This document shows positions 26,252 through 33,289 of a stretch of 38,670 nucleotides of DNA, piece after piece; positions within the stretch are counted from its first letter, which is position 1, and the number at the start of each line of letters is the position of its first letter. The notes beneath the pieces were generated by a model, which was not told where the DNA came from, made no database searches, and worked only from the letters and a program-made list of their open reading frames with translations. The translations under genes were made by a program, and so were the position numbers. Source of the DNA: Bacilli bacterium (GTDB lineage Bacteria > Bacillota_I > Bacilli_A > ML615J-28 > CAG-698); contig JAFSVH010000026.1 of assembly GCA_017450215.1 (NCBI GenBank), positions 1-38,670 on the forward strand. Direction: 5' to 3'.

Positions 26252-26706
26252 TGCAAGTTAATATTGCATTTATCATCATTTCCTCAATTATCCTAATTGA
26301 TCAGCTAACTAAATATTTTGCATATGTATATATTCGACCAAAAGCAAAAACAAAAAATAAAATATTTTATTTGAGCTATGTTGAAAACAGTGGGATGGCA
26401 ATGGGCAAATTAAGTGGTGCTTATATTTATTTTTATATTGTTACTATTATTTCTTTAATTGCTCTTGCATTTTATGCCAATTATATAGATTTTCAGAATA
26501 GATTAATATTTAGTATTGGTATTAGCATTTTAATGGGTGGTGCAATGGGTAATTTTCTTGACCGCGTCTTTAGAGGTTATGTTATAGATTTTATAACAGG
26601 TAAAATCTTTAAAAAGCATTTACCAGTATATAATATTAGTGATTTATGTATTATGATTGGTTTTATATTATTAATAATTGATATAATTGGAGTTTTGTTA
26701 TCATGA
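26251..26706 (+). CDS. lspA: Signal peptidase II-like protein 2
   Basis: Second prolipoprotein signal peptidase homologue, 151 aa, about the standard length. It has IDQLTK near residue 16, ENSGMAMG in place of the usual NTGAAFG segment (45-52), GGAMGNFLDR (96-105, with the common Asp104), VIDF with Asp113 and YNISD with Asp131. The dyad is thus intact. The ATG at 26251 overlaps the stop of the first copy, and its TGA overlaps the rluD start. Divergent residues around the catalytic cavity in each copy suggest different substrates rather than a recent duplication. Confidence 0.88.
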   Translation: MQVNIAFIIISSIILIDQLTKYFAYVYIRPKAKTKNKIFYLSYVENSGMAMGKLSGAYIYFYIVTIISLIALAFYANYIDFQNRLIFSIGISILMGGAMGNFLDRVFRGYVIDFITGKIFKKHLPVYNISDLCIMIGFILLIIDIIGVLLS

Positions 26707-27653
26707 ATAATGACTTAAATAAGATTAATGAATCTAATATTATATTGATATTTGAACAAGCTGAATTCGATTATGATGTAAGACTTGATAAATTTTTAGT
26801 ACTCAATTTTCCTGATTATTCAAGAAGTAAATTACAAGATCTTGTGAAGAATGGCTTTGTGTTTGTTAATAATAAGCAAGAGAAGAATAATTATATCTTG
26901 AAAGATGAAGATGAAATTGAGATTAATTTTCCATTAGTTGTAGCATCTCCAATCGAAAAAGAAGATATACCACTCAATATAGTCTATGAAGATAGTGATA
27001 TTATCGTTGTCAATAAACCATCAGGGATGGTTACACATCCAGCTGTTGGTAATAAGCATGGTACATTAGTCAATGCTTTACTTTATCATTGTAAAGATTT
27101 ATCAGGTATTAATGGTGAAATGAGAGCTGGTATTGTTCATAGATTAGATAAAGATACTAGTGGTTTAATTGTTGCGTGTAAGAATGATTTTGCTCATAAA
27201 AATTTAAGTGAACAATTTGCAAAAAAGATGGTTAATAAGATTTATCATTGTATTTGCTATGGTGTTATTGACCATAATATTGGTGTTATTAATGCACCAA
27301 TTGGAAGAAATCCTATCCTCCGTCAACAAATGGAAGTAATAGAAAACGGAAAAGAAGCGATAACTCATTTTAAGGTTATTGAAAGATTTAGAGACTTCAC
27401 TTATTTAGAAGTAAAATTAGAAACTGGAAGAACTCATCAAATCAGAGTTCACCTAGCTTATATTAATCACCCTGTTTTAGGTGACCCTGTCTATGGACCT
27501 AGAAAAGTGATTGGTAATACTGGTCAATTTTTGCATGCTAAGAAATTAGGATTCTATCATCCTAGAACTAATGAATATATGGAATTTGATTCTGATTTGC
27601 CTTTAGAATTTCAGGCAATGTTAGATGAATTAGGCGGGCATATGCTTGACTAA
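26703..27653 (+). CDS. rluD: Large-subunit rRNA pseudouridine synthase, RluD/RluA family
   Basis: Converts uridines to pseudouridine in 23S rRNA. The 316-aa product has an N-terminal S4 RNA-binding domain (about 26-80, RLDKFLVLNFPDYSRSKLQ) and the RluA-type catalytic motif HRLDKDTSGL with Asp149. It ends with ETGRTHQIRVHLAYINHPVLGDPVYG (parts cited). The start overlaps the upstream lspA stop (ATGA). lspA-rluD adjacency is conserved in Bacilli. An AT-only spacer follows. Confidence 0.95.
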   Translation: MNNDLNKINESNIILIFEQAEFDYDVRLDKFLVLNFPDYSRSKLQDLVKNGFVFVNNKQEKNNYILKDEDEIEINFPLVVASPIEKEDIPLNIVYEDSDIIVVNKPSGMVTHPAVGNKHGTLVNALLYHCKDLSGINGEMRAGIVHRLDKDTSGLIVACKNDFAHKNLSEQFAKKMVNKIYHCICYGVIDHNIGVINAPIGRNPILRQQMEVIENGKEAITHFKVIERFRDFTYLEVKLETGRTHQIRVHLAYINHPVLGDPVYGPRKVIGNTGQFLHAKKLGFYHPRTNEYMEFDSDLPLEFQAMLDELGGHMLD

Positions 27654-27751
27654 ATAATTTAAATAAATAAAAAAATATTAAATAAAAAATTATTAAATAA
27701 ATAATCATTAAATATTAAAAAATATAATTTTATAAGGAGTGTGTATTTTTA
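27654..27751. other. AT-only spacer before the CNNM pair
   Basis: Low-complexity A/T sequence between rluD and the CNNM genes. It contains no convincing terminator or -35/-10 pair, only the AAGGAG of the next gene at its end. The CNNM genes may therefore be read from the upstream operon. Confidence 0.5.
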
Positions 27752-28831
27752 ATGTATGATCTCGATGGATCGGTTCCCCCTCTGATATCTGGAATCCGAT
27801 TAGTTATAAATAATAATTCAATTTGGCCCTATATATTACTTATTGGTATTTTGTTATTAGGTGCCTTCTTTTCAGGTGCTGAAACTGCTTATTCATCAGT
27901 TAATCGTTATCGATTAGATGTTGATAAAGATAATGGCAGTAAATCAGCTAAACTTGCTTTAAATATTTTAGATAATTTTGATAATTTAATTATCATTGTA
28001 TTAATTGGTACTAATTTAACTCATATTTTAATGTCAGTTATTGCAACAGTCCTAGCTACATCTTTATTAGGAGCATATGGATCTATTGTTAGTACTGCTA
28101 TAATTACTTTGATTGTATTTTTCTTTGGTGAGATGATACCTAAGAGTGTAGCTAAATATAATGCTAATTGGTATTGTAAAGTATCAAGCTATTTTCTAAA
28201 ATTTCTAACAATTATCCTTTGGCCAATTGCAAAAATATTTGAGCTTTTAGTAATGCTTGTAAGAAAGATATTTAAACAAGATGATGAAAACGATGAAGAA
28301 GCCTTCACAGAAGATGATTTCCAAGATGTGATTGAACAAATTGAAGAAGAGGGTGCAATTAGTGAAGATGAAAGTGATATTATTCAAAATGCAGTCGATT
28401 TTGGTGATATTAAAGTAAAAGAAATATTAACTAAAAAAGATAATATTATTGCTTTAGATATTTCTAACTGTAATCCTAAATTTTTAAATGAATTCTTGCT
28501 TGAAACTGAATATTCAAGAATACCAATTTATGATGGTTCAATTGATAATATCATTGGTATACTTCATGTTCGTACTTATTTAAGAGAATATTTTAAAAAT
28601 AATAATTTAAACGTAAGAAATGTCTTAAAGAAGCCTTATACAGTATCATCTCAAGAAACATTAGATGATATCTTTGAAGGCTTCAAAAGAAATAAAACTC
28701 ATATTGCTATTATTAAGAGCACTAGAGGTAAAACTTTAGGTATGGTTACAATGAAAGACGTTTTAGAAGAATTAGTTGGTGAAATTGATGAAGGTCAAGA
28801 AGCACTACACGATGAAGAGAGTGACAAATAA
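27752..28831 (+). CDS. CNNM/DUF21 membrane protein with CBS pair, copy 1
   Basis: A 359-aa integral membrane protein. The DUF21 (CNNM) membrane domain spans about 22-185, with FFSGAETAYSSVN and the FFFGEMIPKS motif. An acidic linker (EEAFTEDDFQDVIEQIEEEG) leads to two CBS modules (about 215-340). It ends shortly after CBS2 and lacks the CorC_HlyC C-terminal domain present in its neighbour. Family members take part in magnesium or cobalt homeostasis. AAGGAG lies 12-13 nt before the ATG, a long spacing. Directly coupled to copy 2 (TAATG). Confidence 0.88.
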   Translation: MYDLDGSVPPLISGIRLVINNNSIWPYILLIGILLLGAFFSGAETAYSSVNRYRLDVDKDNGSKSAKLALNILDNFDNLIIIVLIGTNLTHILMSVIATVLATSLLGAYGSIVSTAIITLIVFFFGEMIPKSVAKYNANWYCKVSSYFLKFLTIILWPIAKIFELLVMLVRKIFKQDDENDEEAFTEDDFQDVIEQIEEEGAISEDESDIIQNAVDFGDIKVKEILTKKDNIIALDISNCNPKFLNEFLLETEYSRIPIYDGSIDNIIGILHVRTYLREYFKNNNLNVRNVLKKPYTVSSQETLDDIFEGFKRNKTHIAIIKSTRGKTLGMVTMKDVLEELVGEIDEGQEALHDEESDK

Positions 28832-30090
28832 TGAGAATCGCTATTGTTATTTCCTTATTCGTACTAATTATTCTATCTGCTTTCTTTTCTGGTAGTGAAA
28901 TGGTTTATGCAAAAGTAAATCAAATCAAATTAAAGAAAGAAGCAGATAAAGGATCTCTAAATGCTAAAAAAGCTTTGGATTTAGCTTCTAATTATTCATC
29001 TTTTATTTCCACAATCCTTATTGGTAATAATTTAGTTAATATTGCTTCATCATCAATAGCAACTATTCTTTGTATAGATATATGGGGTGAAGAGGTTGGT
29101 TCAACTGTTGCAACAATTGCTCTAACTATAATTATTTTAATATTTGGTGAAATATTACCTAAAACTATTTTACCTAAATATAATTATAGTTTATCTAAAT
29201 TATTTGTACCTTTTATTAAATTTTTTAAGATTATTCTTTTCCCATTTGTTTGGGCTGTAACTAAAATTGTGTCATTCATTGAACCAATTTGGGTGCCAAA
29301 GGAAGAAGAGCCTACAGCAACTGATGAAGAATTAATTTCAATGGTTGAAGAAATAGAAGATGAAGGTTATATTGATGAAGATACATCAGATTTGATTATA
29401 TCTGCAATAGATTTTGGTGATACTGAAGTATTCGAAATAATGAAACCTCGTGTTGACGTTTTTGCTTTTAATATTAATGATAATATAAATGAGCTTATTC
29501 AAGATGAAAAGATATTCTATTATTCAAGAGTACCTGTTTATGAAGATACCATTGATGATATTATTGGTGTAGTAAACACTAAAGATATATTAAAAATGAT
29601 GCTTCAAAATAAAGAAATTGACATTAAGAGTCTACTTACAGAACCTCTTTATACTCATAAAACTAAACCAGTAAAGCAATTATTACGAGAATTTAAAGAA
29701 ACTCATACTCATATTGCTATTGTAATGGATGAATTTGGTGGTACTTTAGGTATTGTCACCATGGAAGACATTGTGGAAGAACTGGTAGGTGAAATCTGGG
29801 ATGAAACTGATACAGTTGAAGAAGATATTACTAAAAAAGGTGAAAACAGCTATATCGTAAATGGAGATATGAATATTTATGATATGTTTGATATGTTCGA
29901 ATATGATTATAAAGATTTTGATTCAGAATATGAAACTGTTGGTGGATGGTGTACTGAAGTATTAAACAAATTCCCTGAAGTTAATGATGAATTTACTTAT
30001 GATATCTTTAAAGTTACTATTCTTGAAATGGATGATGTAAGAGTTGAAAAAGCAAAAGTTGAAATTGTAAAGAAAGATGAAGAAGATTAA
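28831..30090 (+). CDS. CNNM/HlyC-CorC family membrane protein, copy 2
   Basis: A 419-aa paralogue of the preceding gene. Its DUF21 domain has FFSGSEMVYAKVN and IFGEILPKT. CBS modules occupy about 195-325, with the typical HIAIVMDEFGGTLGIVTMED. A C-terminal CorC_HlyC domain (about 335-415, ENSYIVNGDMNIYDM) completes the protein. Probable role in Mg2+/divalent cation export or regulation, with nucleotide sensing by the CBS pair. The ATG overlaps the stop of copy 1, so the two are probably made in equal amounts and may form heterodimers. Confidence 0.92.
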   Translation: MRIAIVISLFVLIILSAFFSGSEMVYAKVNQIKLKKEADKGSLNAKKALDLASNYSSFISTILIGNNLVNIASSSIATILCIDIWGEEVGSTVATIALTIIILIFGEILPKTILPKYNYSLSKLFVPFIKFFKIILFPFVWAVTKIVSFIEPIWVPKEEEPTATDEELISMVEEIEDEGYIDEDTSDLIISAIDFGDTEVFEIMKPRVDVFAFNINDNINELIQDEKIFYYSRVPVYEDTIDDIIGVVNTKDILKMMLQNKEIDIKSLLTEPLYTHKTKPVKQLLREFKETHTHIAIVMDEFGGTLGIVTMEDIVEELVGEIWDETDTVEEDITKKGENSYIVNGDMNIYDMFDMFEYDYKDFDSEYETVGGWCTEVLNKFPEVNDEFTYDIFKVTILEMDDVRVEKAKVEIVKKDEED

Positions 30091-30101
30091 AAGGAGTTAT
30101 T

Positions 30102-30398
30102 ATGACATTTAAAGAATATGTATTATTTATCTATATAGCTTTGATATTAGTTTTCTCAATTATTGCTATTATTGCTTATTTAGTAGATAAGAATAAAGCA
30201 ATCAAAGGAAAGATGAGAACAAAAGAAAAAGATTTATTGTTTTATGCTGTTTGCTTTGGTGCATTAGGTTCATTAATTGGTAGAATTATTGCTCATCATA
30301 AAACAGAAAAAGTATATTTTTCTATAGTTATTTGGTTCTCTCTTTTAATGCAAATCTTAGCATTTTTAGTTATAGGTTATTCCTATCTTTATATGTAA
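30102..30398 (+). CDS. DUF1294 membrane protein
   Basis: A 98-aa protein with three to four hydrophobic segments (about 5-27, 44-61, 73-96). The DUF1294 pattern is KGKMRTKEKDLLF, then FGALGSLIGRIIAHHKTEKVYF (HHKT is the hallmark). Function of the family is unknown. AAGGAG lies 6 nt before the ATG at 30102. It is 11 nt after the CNNM copy 2 stop and is likely in the same operon. Confidence 0.85.
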   Translation: MTFKEYVLFIYIALILVFSIIAIIAYLVDKNKAIKGKMRTKEKDLLFYAVCFGALGSLIGRIIAHHKTEKVYFSIVIWFSLLMQILAFLVIGYSYLYM

Positions 30399-30410
30399 GA
30401 GGTGAATGAT

Positions 30411-30665
30411 ATGGCTAATAAGAATTATAATAATAATTATAAAAATAATAATTATAATAATAATGATTCGTTGAAAAGATCTCATTCAAAATATTCTAAT
30501 TTCAAATTGACTTTATTATGTTTGATTTCTTCATTTTCATTAACTGTTGGTATTTCTGCTCTTGCTATTTATCCAAATTATCAAAAATTATCTATTTATG
30601 TAATGATTCCAGCGTTTTTATTATTTATCATTACCTTGACTTGGTTTAAATCATTTAAAAGATAA
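30411..30665 (+). CDS. Small two-pass membrane protein, Asn/Tyr-rich N-terminus
   Basis: An 84-aa protein of unknown function. The N-terminus (about 4-19) is a repeat of Asn with Tyr and Lys. A basic stretch and two hydrophobic segments (about 32-53, 60-80) follow, and it ends in KSFKR. The ATG at 30411 has GAGGTGA at 5-nt spacing; a GTG at 30402 overlaps that ribosome binding site and is less likely. Two hydrophobic segments and operon position suggest an accessory membrane protein. Confidence 0.65.
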   Translation: MANKNYNNNYKNNNYNNNDSLKRSHSKYSNFKLTLLCLISSFSLTVGISALAIYPNYQKLSIYVMIPAFLLFIITLTWFKSFKR

Positions 30666-30704
30666 ACCATTTTAAAGATAGATATATTTAGAAAGGAACT
30701 ATTT

Positions 30705-32171
30705 TTGATTTCTTTATTAATATCATTTAGTGTTTTAATAATTGGTTATATATTTTATAGTAGATTTATTGAAAAGATGTTTGTAATTGATGATAGAAAA
30801 ACACCAGCAATAGTAATTAATGATGGTGTTGACCATGTACCAATGAAAACTTGGAAGGCATTCTTGATTCAATTATTAAACATTGCTGGAACAGGTCCAA
30901 TCTTTGGTGCTTTGATGGGTGCTGTATTTGGTCCGATTGTCTTTGTTTGGATAGTCCTTGGATCTATTCTTGGTGGTGCTGTTCATGATTTTATGTCAGG
31001 TATGATTAGTGAACGTCATGGTGGAGCATCGATTGCTGAATTATCTGGTATTTATTTAGGCAATGTAGTTAAATGGATAATGCGTATCTTTTCTGTCGTG
31101 TTATTAATTTTATGTGGTACGGTCTTTGTGACTAGTCCTGCTACATTAATTGCAAAATTAACACCAGAATGGATGAGTGATAAATTTTGGATGATTATAA
31201 TACTTGCATATTATTTACTTGCAACCTTACTTCCAATTGATAAATTGATTGGTAAATTATATCCTGTATTTGGTATTTTATTAGTAGTAATGGCTATTGC
31301 TGTATTAGGTGGTTTGGTTTTCACGAATCATCTATCAATTCCTGAATTCAATATTCAGACAATGCATCCAGATGGAACTCCTATTTGGCCATATATGTTT
31401 GTGACTGTTGCTTGTGGTGCAATTTCTGGTTTTCATGCAACTCAATCACCGATGGTTGCTAAATGTATCACAAGTGAAAAAGAAGGAAGAAAAGTATTCT
31501 ATGGTGCTATGATAAGCGAAGCTGTAATTGCTTTAATTTGGGCTGCAGCTGGTGTTGCTTTTTACGGAACTACTGAACTATTGAATAATGCTTTAAAAGA
31601 TGGAGCATCAAATGTAGTATATGAAATATCAAAAGGAGTGCTTGGTTCTTTTGGTGGAGTACTTGCTATAATTGGAGTTGTAATATGTCCTATTACATCT
31701 GGTGATACTGCATTTAGAAGTGCTAGATTAATCCTTGGTGAAACATTTAAATTAGAACAAAAGAAAATCAAAAATAGGCTTATCATAACAATTCCAATTC
31801 TAGTTGTTGGTGGCTTATTAACTTTATTTTCAATTGTAAATGACAATGGTTTTACTATAATTTGGCGTTATTTCTCTTGGAGTAATCAAACATTAGCTAT
31901 GATTGCTTTATGGGTTGCTACAGCATATCTAATTAAAAATGGCAAAAATAAATATTCATCCTTTATTACTTCAATCCCTGCTACCTTTATGTCAGCAGTT
32001 AGTATGACTTATATATTATGTTCAAATGAAGGATTTAAATTATCTACTAAGATAGCTTATCCAATTGGAATTATCTTTGCTTTGAGTTTGTTATTATTCT
32101 ATTTATATATTTTAATTTTTAAAAATATATTATTTAAAAAGAATAAAGAGAAAGAAGAAGCAAAAGCTTAA
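30705..32171 (+). CDS. cstA: CstA-family transporter (carbon starvation protein)
   Basis: A 488-aa polytopic membrane protein with the CstA-family core. Visible marks are TGPIFGALMGAVFGPIVF, GGAVHDFMSGMISERHGGAS, ISGFHATQSPMVAKC and a Gly/Pro-rich ICPITSGDTAFRSARL. Members import peptides or pyruvate during carbon limitation. It is much shorter than enterobacterial CstA (about 700 aa) and resembles compact Firmicutes forms. The start is a TTG at 30705, supported by GAAAGGA 7 nt upstream; the first internal ATG is about 20 residues later and would cut the first membrane segment. A convergent terminator follows. Confidence 0.88.
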   Translation: MISLLISFSVLIIGYIFYSRFIEKMFVIDDRKTPAIVINDGVDHVPMKTWKAFLIQLLNIAGTGPIFGALMGAVFGPIVFVWIVLGSILGGAVHDFMSGMISERHGGASIAELSGIYLGNVVKWIMRIFSVVLLILCGTVFVTSPATLIAKLTPEWMSDKFWMIIILAYYLLATLLPIDKLIGKLYPVFGILLVVMAIAVLGGLVFTNHLSIPEFNIQTMHPDGTPIWPYMFVTVACGAISGFHATQSPMVAKCITSEKEGRKVFYGAMISEAVIALIWAAAGVAFYGTTELLNNALKDGASNVVYEISKGVLGSFGGVLAIIGVVICPITSGDTAFRSARLILGETFKLEQKKIKNRLIITIPILVVGGLLTLFSIVNDNGFTIIWRYFSWSNQTLAMIALWVATAYLIKNGKNKYSSFITSIPATFMSAVSMTYILCSNEGFKLSTKIAYPIGIIFALSLLLFYLYILIFKNILFKKNKEKEEAKA

Positions 32172-32195
32172 ATTTATAAATTATATTATTAAGAA

Positions 32196-32229
32196 AAAGT
32201 GCTTATATCAATTTAGATATAAGCACTTT
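32196..32229. terminator. Bidirectional terminator between cstA and rnhC
   Basis: A perfect 14-bp stem, 32196-32209 with 32216-32229, has a 6-nt loop AATTTA. T-rich sequence lies on the minus-strand side (complement of 32191-32198), with a shorter T-run on plus. It serves both convergent genes. Confidence 0.88.
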
Positions 32230-32252
32230 AAATAATTAATAATGAATAAATA

Positions 32253-33212
32253 TTAATAAAATACTATATTATTTTGCTTATTTAGAATTCGTCTAGCCTT
32301 TTTTAAATTCTTATAATTTAATTTTGCATAATTACTTAAAAATAATTCACCTTTTTCTTTTAATATTTGAGCAGCTAATGCATCTACTTTTTGACTTGCA
32401 CCTTTTAGAAAATCATAACCTGCTTCAAGCTTCATTTTATCAAAATATTCAAGGAAATAGAATCTTGCAATAATAGATGCACAGGCTACACTTAAATATT
32501 TATTTTCAGCTTTTTCTTCAAAGATAATATCTTTATATACATCCTTTTTATTACCTAAATATTCAAAATATTTTTGTTTAGTACAGAAGTCATCTAAAAT
32601 TACTTTTTTACATCCACTCTTTTTCACAATCTTTCCAATTGCAGCATTATGCATAATTGCTTTAATCTTATTAAGATTCATATCTGTATTATTATTTGTT
32701 ATTTCATTGTATTTTGAAGGTGAAATAAAACTAATCTCAAATTGTAATCTTTTTATTAATTGTTTTGCGATTAATCTGATTTTTTCATCATTTAATTGCT
32801 TTGAATCTTTTACTCCAGCATGCTTTACAAATAGAATATTGTCTTTACTTAAAAAGCATGAACAAACAAAGATACCACCGAAGAAGTCACCTGTTCCTAC
32901 TTCATCTGAACCTATTTCATCTTCACCAATATTTAATTTAATTTGTGAAAGATCATTATTTTTATTTTCATCTTTATTAATTAATAATTCATCTGGAATA
33001 GGTAAATCAATTAGCTTATGAATTTCTATTGCTAATTCATTTTCGGTTTTACCTTGAATTAACATCTTACCAGTTGTATAGATGGTTAAGGTGTTATTCT
33101 TGATTTTTCCACGAAATAGTGTATAATCGTTAATGTAAGGGATTTCATGCCCACGATATTTATTTATAATCAAATTTATTTGCTGGTCTGTTAAATCTAG
33201 AGAATATGGCAT
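32253..33212 (-). CDS. rnhC: Ribonuclease HIII
   Basis: Cleaves the RNA strand of RNA-DNA hybrids. The 319-aa product has an N-terminal TBP-like substrate-binding domain (about 1-90) and the RNase HIII motif IGSDEVGTGDFFGG, with catalytic Asp103 and Glu104. It also has GVKDSKQL (138 region), VILDDF and the SVACASIIARFYFLEYFDK segment. GGAGG is 7 nt before the start. It is the only housekeeping gene on the minus strand apart from the 69-aa protein, and is divergent from mutS2. In Bacillus rnhC and mutS2 flank zapA-cvpA-polX, which are missing here. Confidence 0.95.
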   Translation of the reverse strand: MPYSLDLTDQQINLIINKYRGHEIPYINDYTLFRGKIKNNTLTIYTTGKMLIQGKTENELAIEIHKLIDLPIPDELLINKDENKNNDLSQIKLNIGEDEIGSDEVGTGDFFGGIFVCSCFLSKDNILFVKHAGVKDSKQLNDEKIRLIAKQLIKRLQFEISFISPSKYNEITNNNTDMNLNKIKAIMHNAAIGKIVKKSGCKKVILDDFCTKQKYFEYLGNKKDVYKDIIFEEKAENKYLSVACASIIARFYFLEYFDKMKLEAGYDFLKGASQKVDALAAQILKEKGELFLSNYAKLNYKNLKKARRILNKQNNIVFY

Positions 33213-33236
33213 AATAGACCTCCATTCTTAAGTAAG

Positions 33237-33266
33237 ATTATAACATAAAAAAATATAAAATGATAA
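33237..33266 (-). promoter_or_regulatory. Possible rnhC promoter
   Basis: Minus strand TATAAT (33242-33237) lies 25 nt ahead of the rnhC start, with a poor -35 match TTATCA (33266-33261) at 18-nt spacing. The mutS2 promoter must overlap this 77-nt gap but is not clear. Confidence 0.4.
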
Positions 33267-33289
33267 GTCTTTTTTAAGATGGTGTATTT

